DNA from: an uncultured Treponema sp. | GTDB taxonomy: Bacteria; Spirochaetota; Spirochaetia; Treponematales; Treponemataceae | DNA length: 26,548 bases | Direction of reading: 5' to 3' | NCBI GenBank assembly: GCA_937901865.1 | Contig: CALDID010000071.1 | Coordinates: forward strand, 1-26,548 | In this document: positions 7,226-13,928 of the stretch, piece by piece | Position numbering within the stretch: the stretch's first letter is position 1 | Layout of the letters: every line of letters begins with the position of its first letter | The notes under the pieces: generated by a model | What the model saw: only the letters and a program-made list of their open reading frames with translations | What the model was told of the DNA's origin: nothing | The model's database searches: none | Program-made: the position numbers and the translations under genes

Positions 7226-7263
7226 AAAAAGACCTGCTGAAAAACTCTAGCGGGTCTTTTTTT
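7226..7263 (+). terminator. Orphan terminator; copy 2 of the groL terminator repeat
   Basis: An exact 38-base copy of 4542-4579, with one extra T in the T run and the same GTTG after it. Here it lies between the divergent methyltransferase and rdgB genes, where no gene needs a terminator on the plus strand. The rest of the gap to rdgB (7264-7346) shows no clear promoter or repeat. Confidence 0.8.
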
Positions 7264-7346
7264 TGTTGTTGCAAATAAGGAGTAAAGAGCGGAATAGCGT
7301 GCTACATCTATAGACATTGAAAAATAAAGGCATTATCATACCGTGT

Positions 7347-7991
7347 ATGAAAATATATCTCGCGACTGGAAATGAACATAAGAAAAGAGAAATGCAGCGC
7401 ATTTTTTCTGATTTTGAAATCGTTATCCCCAAAGATGAGGGAATCGATTTTAACCCTGAGGAAACGGGAAACTCGTTTTTTGAAAACAGCTTGATAAAAG
7501 CGAAGTCTTTGTTTGATGTTGTAAAAGCCCCTGTTATTGCTGATGATTCTGGGCTTTGCGTGGACGCTTTAGGCGGAGAGCCAGGAGTGTATACTTCTCG
7601 CTATGCAGGAAAAGACGCAATGCACGGCAGAAGCGACGGAAAAAAAATAAGTCAAGCTGAACAGAACAGACTTCTCCTTGAGCAAGTGAATGAAACTCAT
7701 AGCGAGGGGGATGCGCGTTCTTGTCACTATGTTTGCTCCCTTACCTGCTATGTTGGAAAAGATAGGTTTTTCAATGCGCAGGAAACAATGGAAGGCTTTT
7801 TAATCGATAAAATTGAAGATGCGGCTGGTTGCGGCGGCTTTGGATATGACCCGATTGTGATAATCAAAAGCTATGGAAAAACGGTCGCCGAATTGACTGA
7901 TGAACAAAAAGACGAGATTTCTCATCGAGGAAAAGCGGCAAGAGCGTTATATAGTGTTGTAAAAGCACAGCTTTATGGAGAAAAGAAATGA
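7347..7991 (+). CDS. rdgB: RdgB/HAM1 family dITP/XTP pyrophosphatase
   Basis: A 214-residue enzyme that hydrolyses non-canonical purine triphosphates (dITP, XTP) to monophosphates and keeps them out of DNA. Hallmarks: IYLATGNEHKKREM at the N-terminus, EETGNSFFENSLIKA, the nucleotide and metal site PVIADDSGLCVDALGGEPGV followed by YTSRYAG, GGFGYDPIV, and the closing AELTDEQKDEISHRGKA. The ATG at 7347 is preferred over a TTG at 7317 because family members begin MKI-LATGN; no good SD precedes either. The product is a little longer than E. coli RdgB because of an insertion around residues 92-110. The stop overlaps the tldD ATG by 4 bases, so rdgB opens an operon with tldD-tldE. Confidence 0.95.
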   Translation: MKIYLATGNEHKKREMQRIFSDFEIVIPKDEGIDFNPEETGNSFFENSLIKAKSLFDVVKAPVIADDSGLCVDALGGEPGVYTSRYAGKDAMHGRSDGKKISQAEQNRLLLEQVNETHSEGDARSCHYVCSLTCYVGKDRFFNAQETMEGFLIDKIEDAAGCGGFGYDPIVIIKSYGKTVAELTDEQKDEISHRGKAARALYSVVKAQLYGEKK

Positions 7992-9373
7992 TTGAAGATT
8001 TGATTGGTTGCAAAACGTATTTGTTTTCTGACGGCGCACACACCGAGCTTCGCGCTCAAGAAAATGTGCAGACGCGTATCAGTTTGGCAAACGGCATTAT
8101 CACGGCAAATTCTACGGCGAAGACTTCGGGAATAAATGCGCGCGTTCACAAAAAAGGCGTATATGGCTTTTCGTCAACGGCGGAGTATTCTGCAGAGGCG
8201 GCTGAAAGAGTGCTAAAGGCTGCAAGCGAAAACGCAGATTTTTTGAGCCGACATGTCAAGAATAATGGCGTTATCATTCCTGCTGGCAAAATCGGTAATT
8301 TTACGGTAAACAAGATTATTGAGCCGACTGCACAAAAGGATTACATCGATTTTTTGAAAGAGATAGATTCATATATTGTCAAGAATTGTCCGTTGGTAAA
8401 GAGCCGCTATGTAACGTTGAGCGCGGATTCTATGGACAAAATTATCTATACATCTGACGGATATTCAGGGCATCACACTTCTCCTCGTAGCTATATTTAT
8501 ATCACGCTTGAGGCTGAACACAAAGACGGGACTCCGATTGAACTGTTTAAGGCGATTGGTGGCTTTGGAAACTTTTACGACACTCATAAAAAGGCAGAAG
8601 ATTGCTTCCCGTATATCGATGAGCTGTATAAAAAACTGCTCGACAAGAGAGAGGGTGTGTATGCAGAAGCTGGGTATAAAACGGTGGTTTTAGGCGGCGA
8701 CCTTGCAGGTATGATTGCGCACGAAGCGGTGGGGCATACGGTTGAGGCTGATTTGGTAAAAACGGGGTCTGTGGCAAAGTATAATCTGAATAAAGTGGTT
8801 GCTTCTGAAATCGTAAATCTTACTGATTTTGCGCATACGGCATGCGGCAAAGCGGCTCCGCTTCCTGTGTATGTAGACGATGAAGGCATTTTGGCAGAAG
8901 ATGCGGTATTGATAAAAGACGGCGTTCTTGTGGGCTATATGAATGATAGAGTGAGTGCTGCGGAATTCGGAGTGAAGCCTGCGGGAAATGCGAGAGCGTG
9001 GAGTTTTTCTGATGAGCCGCTAATTCGTATGAGAAATACAGCTGTTATCCCTGGCAAAGACAAGCTCGAAGATATTATTGCCTCGGTAGACGATGGATAT
9101 TATCTCATCGATACGAACAATGGACAGGCAGATTTAACAGGCGAGTTTATGTTTGGGGTTTGTATGGGCTATGAAATCAAAAAAGGCAAACTGGGGCGGG
9201 CTCTTATGGACACAACTGTAACAGGCATTGCATTTGATATGCTCAAAACGGTTGATATGGTGAGCGACAATTTGAATTGGAGTTCGAGTGGCTTCTGTGG
9301 CAAAAAGCAATGGATTCCTGTGGGAATGGGCGGTCCTGAGCTTCGATGTAAAATAACAATCGGAGGAAGATAA
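7988..9373 (+). CDS. tldD: TldD-family metalloprotease subunit
   Basis: A 461-residue protein. In TldD/TldE, TldD supplies the zinc site and forms a heterodimer with TldE that degrades unfolded peptides and, in some bacteria, matures peptide antibiotics. The zinc motif HEAVGH (245-250, HExxxH) sits in GGDLAGMIAHEAVGH. The probable third ligand is the Cys of FCGK near residue 437, in the conserved closing block that ends PELRCKITIGGR. The ATGA overlap with rdgB and the single-base gap to the next gene show translational coupling. GGAG just upstream of the ATG serves as SD. Substrates are unknown here; no peptide precursor gene is visible nearby. Confidence 0.95.
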   Translation: MIEDLIGCKTYLFSDGAHTELRAQENVQTRISLANGIITANSTAKTSGINARVHKKGVYGFSSTAEYSAEAAERVLKAASENADFLSRHVKNNGVIIPAGKIGNFTVNKIIEPTAQKDYIDFLKEIDSYIVKNCPLVKSRYVTLSADSMDKIIYTSDGYSGHHTSPRSYIYITLEAEHKDGTPIELFKAIGGFGNFYDTHKKAEDCFPYIDELYKKLLDKREGVYAEAGYKTVVLGGDLAGMIAHEAVGHTVEADLVKTGSVAKYNLNKVVASEIVNLTDFAHTACGKAAPLPVYVDDEGILAEDAVLIKDGVLVGYMNDRVSAAEFGVKPAGNARAWSFSDEPLIRMRNTAVIPGKDKLEDIIASVDDGYYLIDTNNGQADLTGEFMFGVCMGYEIKKGKLGRALMDTTVTGIAFDMLKTVDMVSDNLNWSSSGFCGKKQWIPVGMGGPELRCKITIGGR

Positions 9374-9374
9374 A

Positions 9375-10676
9375 GTGAAAGACATAAAGGCGATTGCGCA
9401 AAAAGCAGAAAATGAATTGCGAAAAAGGGGTGTTGATGCGGCTCATATTGCTGTTGCAAGCCGTGTAACGCACGAGTTCAATATTGCGAATGGTGAGTTT
9501 AGCTTGTTTCGCACATTGTTTGATGATTCTTTGGCTTTGACTGCATTTAAGGACAACAAAAAAGGTTCTGTAGGAATCAATAAACTTGATGATGTATCTA
9601 TAGAAAATGCTGTTGCGGATTGTGTGAAAAGTGCAGAATCGGGCGTTGCTGATGAATGCTACGGCATTGCACCAAAGCAAGAGAATAAGACGTTTTCAAA
9701 CAGGGCGTATGAGGGCGATATAGATACGTTCTTTGCTCGCTCAAAAGAACTTCTTGAAACCATAAAGGCGAATTATCCGAAGATAAAACTCTCAGATACA
9801 GTCTTTTCACACGTCAAAGTTGACAAAGTGTACAGAAACACAAATGGAACACAAGCCGATACACACAGCGGATATTATAGCGTATCGCTTGGCTTTTCGG
9901 GGCTTGATGGAGAAAAGACGACTTCGATGAACGAGGCTTCGTTTTCTACTCTTGACCTAGATACACCATTTATTGAGATGTCTGACATCAAGAAACAGCT
10001 TGACGACACGGTAAAGCAACTTGATATGAGAGCGTTTAGCGGAAAAATAGACGACGGCATTGTTATGCTTTCTCCTGCTTGTGTTGCGCAGTTTTTAGGC
10101 GACATACTTTCTAACTTTGTAAGCGGTGCTGTTATTCGTGATAAAACAAGTATATGGCTTGATAAATTGAATAAACAAGTGGCAGACCATCGCCTTACGG
10201 TTCGGTTTTCAACAGATGACCCGCGCCTTGTTGCTCCTCAAAAGTATACAGGCGATGGCTTTTTGGCAGAAAGCTATAATTTAATCGAAAATGGTGTATT
10301 AAAGTGCTTCTGTCTTGATTTGTTCAATGCGAACAAAACTGGATACGAAAGAGCGAAAAACACTGATACAGATGTTATCATCGAGGGCGGAACAGCTTCG
10401 TATGAGGATATGATAAAGGGCATAAAGAAGGGGCTTATTGTTGGCTATTTTGCAGGCGGTCAGCCAGGAACAAACGGCGATTTCTCAGGAGTGGCGAAAA
10501 ACAGCTTCTATGTAGAAGATGGCAAGATTTTATACCCTGTAAACGAAGTTATGATAAATGGAAATCTTGCTTCCCTTCTTATGAATATCAAAGACATTTC
10601 AAAAGAAGTGGTGAGTGATGGCGATGGTGTTTTGCCGTATATTTCTTTTGGTGGCGTTGTAATTTCGGGAAAATAA
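9375..10676 (+). CDS. tldE: TldE/PmbA-family partner subunit
   Basis: A 433-residue homologue of TldE (PmbA), the partner of TldD that lacks its own zinc motif; no HExxxH is present, as expected. The N-terminal part matches the shared fold (VTHEFNIANGEFSLFRTLFD; KGSVGINKLDDVSIENAVAD). The C-terminal half has the family signatures SPACVAQFLGDILSNF, ENGVLKCFCLDLFNANKTG and GGQPGTNGDFSGVAKNSFYV. It starts with GTG at 9375, one base after the tldD stop, with GGAGGA at 9362-9367 as SD. It ends the rdgB-tldD-tldE operon. No convincing terminator follows before the flagellin leader. Confidence 0.93.
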   Translation: MKDIKAIAQKAENELRKRGVDAAHIAVASRVTHEFNIANGEFSLFRTLFDDSLALTAFKDNKKGSVGINKLDDVSIENAVADCVKSAESGVADECYGIAPKQENKTFSNRAYEGDIDTFFARSKELLETIKANYPKIKLSDTVFSHVKVDKVYRNTNGTQADTHSGYYSVSLGFSGLDGEKTTSMNEASFSTLDLDTPFIEMSDIKKQLDDTVKQLDMRAFSGKIDDGIVMLSPACVAQFLGDILSNFVSGAVIRDKTSIWLDKLNKQVADHRLTVRFSTDDPRLVAPQKYTGDGFLAESYNLIENGVLKCFCLDLFNANKTGYERAKNTDTDVIIEGGTASYEDMIKGIKKGLIVGYFAGGQPGTNGDFSGVAKNSFYVEDGKILYPVNEVMINGNLASLLMNIKDISKEVVSDGDGVLPYISFGGVVISGK

Positions 10677-10827
10677 TCAAAAATAAAATTCAAGATTATT
10701 GCAGGCTGCGACGAAATTTAATAATGAGCAGGAACGAATATAAAACCTTCGTTGAAGAGTAAGATTTGTACTGTTCAATGTTAAAGATTGCGGTGTAGCC
10801 TTGTAATATGCAGTAATCTTTTTCAAA

Positions 10828-10866
10828 CAGGAAGAACGGATTCTACCTGTATAATTTCCATGGAGG
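10828..10866 (+). promoter_or_regulatory. Candidate CsrA-binding leader of the first flagellin
   Basis: The segment CAGG-A-AGAA-CGGA-TTCT-A-CCTG (10828-10849) folds into a hairpin interrupted only by one A-A mismatch. It presents CGGA in the loop, the usual CsrA target (ANGGA in a loop). Eight bases later CCATGGAGG (10858-10866) overlaps the SD and again contains a CsrA-like A-N-GGA core. Two GGA sites, one in an upstream hairpin and one at the SD, is the layout known for CsrA control of flagellin in Bacillus and Borrelia. csrA and fliW are encoded in this window. Binding is inferred. Confidence 0.5.
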
Positions 10867-10875
10867 AACAAAAAT

Positions 10876-11736
10876 ATGGTCATCAACCACAACATGTCAG
10901 CAATGTTCTCTAATCGTACATTGGGCGTAACAAACGGCTCTTTGAGCAAGGATATGGAGAAACTCTCATCAGGCGAGAAGATTAACCGCGCTGGTGACGA
11001 TGCTTCTGGATTGGCAGTTTCAGAGAAGATGAGAGCACAGATTCGTGGCTTGAATCAGGCTTCTGAGAATGCTGAGAACGGCATTAGCTTTATCCAGACA
11101 ACTGAAGGATACTTGCAGGAAACAACTGATATTATGCAGCGCATCCGCGAACTTGCTGTTCAGTCATCTAACGGCATCTACACAGACGAGGATAGAATGC
11201 AGATTCAGGTTGAGGTTTCTCAGCTTGTAGCAGAGGTTGACCGCATTGCTTCACAGGCACAGTTCAATGGAATGAACATGTTGACAGGACGCTTCGCACA
11301 GTCAACTGGCGAAAACTCTGTAACAGCTTCTATGTGGCTCCACGTTGGTGCAAATATGGACCAGAGAATTCAGGTTTATATTGGCACAATGACAGCACAG
11401 GCTCTCGGAGTACGCGAAGCAGGTACTGAGCAGATTCTTCAGCTCACTACACCGGAAGATGCAAACCGTGCAATCGGTACACTTGACGAAGCATTGAAGA
11501 AGATTAACAAACAGCGTGCAGACCTTGGTGGATATCAGAACCGCCTTGAGCATGCAGTTAAGGGCTTGAATGTTTCTGCTGAGAATATGCAGGCTTCAGA
11601 GTCAAGAATCCGTGATACAAATATGGCTGACCAGATGGTTGACTATACAAAGAATCAGATTCTTTCTCAGGCTGGTACAGCTATGCTCGCACAGGCTAAC
11701 TCACAGTCACAGAATGTTCTCTCTTTGATTAGATAG
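10876..11736 (+). CDS. flaB: Flagellar filament core protein FlaB (flagellin 1)
   Basis: A 286-residue flagellin of the spirochaete FlaB class, which lacks the variable D2/D3 domains and forms the core of periplasmic flagella. The N-terminal D0/D1 region (MVINHNMSAMFSNRTLG; KLSSGEKINRAGDDASGLAV) and C-terminal D1/D0 region (RIRDTNMADQMVDYTKNQIL; AMLAQANSQSQNVLSLIR) are intact. The middle (about residues 135-195) holds all the variation. SD GGAGGA at 10862-10867. It is closely related to the flagellin at 12479, with long stretches of identical residues. It has its own strong terminator, so it is probably transcribed alone. No perfect sigma-28 site is seen: TAAAGATT at 10783 with GCCTTGTA lies at the wrong spacing. 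Confidence 0.97.
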   Translation: MVINHNMSAMFSNRTLGVTNGSLSKDMEKLSSGEKINRAGDDASGLAVSEKMRAQIRGLNQASENAENGISFIQTTEGYLQETTDIMQRIRELAVQSSNGIYTDEDRMQIQVEVSQLVAEVDRIASQAQFNGMNMLTGRFAQSTGENSVTASMWLHVGANMDQRIQVYIGTMTAQALGVREAGTEQILQLTTPEDANRAIGTLDEALKKINKQRADLGGYQNRLEHAVKGLNVSAENMQASESRIRDTNMADQMVDYTKNQILSQAGTAMLAQANSQSQNVLSLIR

Positions 11737-11747
11737 TGTACTTATGT

Positions 11748-11793
11748 TAGTTGGCAGTTGGTTTATATAGTATCAACTGCCAACTATTTTTTT
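11748..11793 (+). terminator. Strong intrinsic terminator of flaB 1
   Basis: TAGTTGGCAGTTG (11748-11760) pairs perfectly over 13 bp with CAACTGCCAACTA (11774-11786), followed by a T run. It begins 11 bases past the stop codon. Confidence 0.95.
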
Positions 11794-11969
11794 ATATTTT
11801 TAAAGTTAGTGCAAAAGAATATATAAATGTATATATAGCACATTGTGCTATTGCGAAAAATGTCAATTTCCTTTCTGCAACAGATTTTTCTTTTTTAATT
11901 ATAAGTAGCTCATTATCTAAAAACTCTATCGAATGTTTTGAGAGTAAGTTTAATTGTACAAGATTCTTA

Positions 11970-12121
11970 ATGTCTACTTACAAACCTTTCGATGTCTACT
12001 TACAAAACTCTTGATGCTTACTAGTCTTGCTAGTGTAAACAGACTGATTACGCTTTGTAAACAATCTGTTTACGTTCTGTAACTAGGCTATTTTCGGCTT
12101 GTAAAAAGGCCTTTTACACTT
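11970..12121 (+). repeat. Array of 22-bp palindromic tandem repeats
   Basis: Four units start with TGTAA at 12034, 12056, 12078 and 12100, exactly 22 bp apart. Each has a 17-bp near-palindrome GTAA...TTAC and a 5-bp spacer. Unit 1 pairs CAG with CTG, unit 2 is GTAAACA-ATC-TGTTTAC, and unit 4 is built on AAAGGCCTTT. Unit 3 keeps only six of eight possible pairs. To the left, two further 22-bp units beginning TGTCTACTTACAAA lie at 11971 and 11993, followed by CTAG-TCTTG-CTAG at 12021-12033. Confidence 0.8.
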
Positions 12122-12303
12122 TTTTTGTATGACATTAAAGCAATAAGGAGAAAAGTTTAAAAATTGCGTTCTTTTATTCATGTGATGATAAAGATTTTTC
12201 ATAAGAGCGTTTGAGAGTCATTCACTTTCTTGCCTATTTTTTTTACACTTTTTTTAGAACTTTAGCGTTTTTTTTTAAATTTCTCTTTTCTTTTTTTATT
12301 CAC

Positions 12304-12349
12304 TGTGCTATAATAATTATTGTAAAGCGTTTGTTAATCTCACACATTA
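12304..12349 (+). promoter_or_regulatory. Candidate promoters of flaB 2
   Basis: An extended -10 box TGTGCTATAAT lies at 12304-12314 behind a T-rich -35 region. Alternatively TAAAGCGT (12323-12330), 11 bases, then ACACATTA (12342-12349) has sigma-28 spacing but a poor -10. Either leaves a leader of more than 120 nt before the ATG. Confidence 0.35.
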
Positions 12350-12386
12350 ATAAATTGCTGTAGTTTACAAGTTGGTATACTCTTTC

Positions 12387-12469
12387 ATTTGGAGGCGCAA
12401 AACCAAATAGAAGAAAACTGCTTAGTAAACAGACGTAAATCAAGATGATTTATGAAGAGAACATGGAGG
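12387..12469 (+). promoter_or_regulatory. Candidate CsrA-binding leader of the second flagellin
   Basis: ATTTGG (12387-12392) pairs with CCAAAT (12403-12408) and places a GGAGG run at the stem-loop junction. Further on, ACATGGAGG (12461-12469) overlaps the SD and closely resembles the CsrA consensus ACARGGAUG. The first flagellin has the same two-site layout and the same CATGGAGG at its SD. Binding is inferred. Confidence 0.45.
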
Positions 12470-12478
12470 GCAATTACT

Positions 12479-13348
12479 ATGATTATTAACCACAACATGA
12501 GTTCAATGTTTGCAGACCGCACTCTCGGTATGTCTAATGCTGCTTTGATGAACAACACAGAGAAGTTGTCATCAGGATTGAAGATTAACCGTGCAGGTGA
12601 TGATGCTTCTGGATTGGCTGTTTCTGAAAAGATGAGAAGCCAGATTCGTGGATTGAATCAGGCTAACCGCAACATTCAGAACGGTATTTCTTTCATTCAG
12701 ACAACAGAAGGCTATTTGCAGGAAACTACAGACATTGTTCAGCGTGTTCGTGAGCTTGCAGTCCAGTCATCTAACGGTATCTATACAGATGAAGACCGTA
12801 TGCAGATTCAGGTTGAAGTTTCTCAGCTTGTTGCAGAAGTAGACCGCATTGCTTCTCAGGCACAGTTCAACGGAATGAACATGTTGACAGGTGGATTTGC
12901 TCAGGATTCACAGAGCGGAAAAACATTGCAGTTGCAGGTCGGTGCAAACATGGACCAGAATGTTCAGATTTTTGTTGGCACAATGACAGCAACAGCTCTT
13001 GGTCTTAAGGGTGCAAGTGGCTCTGAAGACAGCAATGGTAGTGATGGATTGCAGCTTGATTCTGTGGAAAATGCAAATGCTGCTATCGGCACATTGGACG
13101 AGGCTTTGAAGAGAATTAACTCTCAGAGAGCTAACCTTGGTGCATATCAGAACCGCTTTGAAACTGCATCTAAGGGCGTTGCTGTAGCTGCAGAGAATAC
13201 ACAGGCTGCTGAGAGCCGTATTCGCGATACAGATATGGCTTCAGAGATGGTTGAGTACACAAAGAACCAGATTCTCACACAGTCTGGAACTGCTATGCTT
13301 GCTCAGGCTAACTCTCAGTCACAGAATGTGCTTGCTTTGTTGCGCTAA
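12479..13348 (+). CDS. flaB: Flagellar filament core protein FlaB (flagellin 2)
   Basis: A 289-residue paralogue of the flagellin at 10876. The ATG at 12479 is used because the product then begins MIINHNMSSMFADRTLG like all FlaB proteins and GGAGGG lies at 12465-12470. An upstream in-frame ATG at 12452 would add nine unrelated residues. Both D0/D1 ends are intact (KLSSGLKINRAGDDASGLAV; AMLAQANSQSQNVLALLR). A Gly/Ser/Asp-rich stretch SGSEDSNGSDG at about 180-190 replaces part of the middle seen in flagellin 1 and is probably surface exposed in the filament. It is followed by its own terminator and then flaG. Confidence 0.97.
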   Translation: MIINHNMSSMFADRTLGMSNAALMNNTEKLSSGLKINRAGDDASGLAVSEKMRSQIRGLNQANRNIQNGISFIQTTEGYLQETTDIVQRVRELAVQSSNGIYTDEDRMQIQVEVSQLVAEVDRIASQAQFNGMNMLTGGFAQDSQSGKTLQLQVGANMDQNVQIFVGTMTATALGLKGASGSEDSNGSDGLQLDSVENANAAIGTLDEALKRINSQRANLGAYQNRFETASKGVAVAAENTQAAESRIRDTDMASEMVEYTKNQILTQSGTAMLAQANSQSQNVLALLR

Positions 13349-13370
13349 TTCTTAGCTAATTGGTTACAAA

Positions 13371-13417
13371 CTGCTGAAAAGATTTCTGGATGATGTCTTT
13401 TCAGCAGGTGTTTTTAT
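13371..13417 (+). terminator. Intrinsic terminator of flaB 2
   Basis: CTGCTGAAAAGA (13371-13382) pairs perfectly with TCTTTTCAGCAG (13396-13407), followed by GTGTTTTTAT. It lies 22 bases past the stop. Some read-through into flaG is possible because the T run is short. Confidence 0.8.
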
Positions 13418-13465
13418 AAGCAGAATGGTTGCGCCCCTTTCTGTTTATTTTTTTAGGAGATGGTC

Positions 13466-13867
13466 ATGACAATAAATGGATATTCGAATATTGCAGAAAA
13501 GTCCGCTAGCTCCACACCATCCTACTCTAATGTACAGGGAGCTTCTGTTTCAAATACTAATCAATCATCAAAAGTAGTTACCGCGAGAAAAGTAGAATAC
13601 TTGATGAATGATTCAAAAGATGTTGTGCATGTTCTTGAACAGAATAATGCAGAGGGAGAAGCCCATTCCCGCGATATCCAAAAAATTTCTGCAGATGTTG
13701 TTGGGAGAAAAACTCAATTTACTGTTTTAAAAGGAGTAGGCTTAGTAGTTGAGATTGTCGACCCTTTAACCGATAAAGTAATAAAGGAGATTCCCTCTAA
13801 AGAATCGCTAATGTTAAGAGAGCAAATGGAAAAAACAGCTGGCTTGATTTTTAATAAGACTGTATAA
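13466..13867 (+). CDS. flaG: FlaG family flagellar protein
   Basis: A 133-residue protein. The C-terminal 65 residues carry the FlaG domain: FTVLKGVGLVVEIVDPLTDK then VIKEIPSKESLMLREQMEKT. The N-terminal half is Ser/Asn/Thr-rich and poorly conserved, as usual. FlaG proteins influence filament length in several bacteria; the mechanism is not settled. The ATG at 13466 is chosen because an in-frame ATG at 13460 overlaps the SD AGGAGA (13455-13460). It lies between flaB and fliD, the standard flaG position. The stop codon overlaps a candidate sigma-28 promoter for fliD. Confidence 0.88.
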   Translation: MTINGYSNIAEKSASSTPSYSNVQGASVSNTNQSSKVVTARKVEYLMNDSKDVVHVLEQNNAEGEAHSRDIQKISADVVGRKTQFTVLKGVGLVVEIVDPLTDKVIKEIPSKESLMLREQMEKTAGLIFNKTV

Positions 13868-13892
13868 AAGTTTTTCCCATAGTGTGCAATAA
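13866..13892 (+). promoter_or_regulatory. Candidate sigma-28 promoter of fliD
   Basis: AAAAGTTT (13866-13873), 11 bases, then TGCAATAA (13885-13892) compares with the consensus TAAAGTTT-N11-GCCGATAA at 7/8 and 5/8 positions with correct spacing. It would start transcription about 30 bases before the fliD ATG. Confidence 0.4.
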
Positions 13893-13928
13893 ATGTACAA
13901 TTTCTTTGGAGAGAGAAAAGTGAACTAG

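Larger units (their letters stand above)
11787..12386. other. Long non-coding spacer between the two flagellin genes
   Basis: About 600 AT-rich bases with no credible gene; the one long open frame has no SD or family resemblance. It holds a perfect hairpin ATAGCAC-ATT-GTGCTAT at 11835-11851, the 22-bp palindromic repeats at 11970-12121, poly-T stretches, and promoter-like sequence near the right end. Confidence 0.7.

Noticed and set aside
10783..10805. Sigma-28 promoter TAAAGATT...GCCTTGTA before flaB 1
   Set aside because: The two boxes are only 8 bases apart instead of about 11 and the -10 has few matches; kept only as a remark under flaB.
10850..10855. TATAAT as the promoter of flaB 1
   Set aside because: Transcription would begin on or after the SD at 10861, leaving no ribosome-binding site, and there is no -35 box.
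11751..12014. 87-residue open frame after flaB 1
   Set aside because: It starts inside the terminator hairpin, has no SD and has an AT-driven composition.
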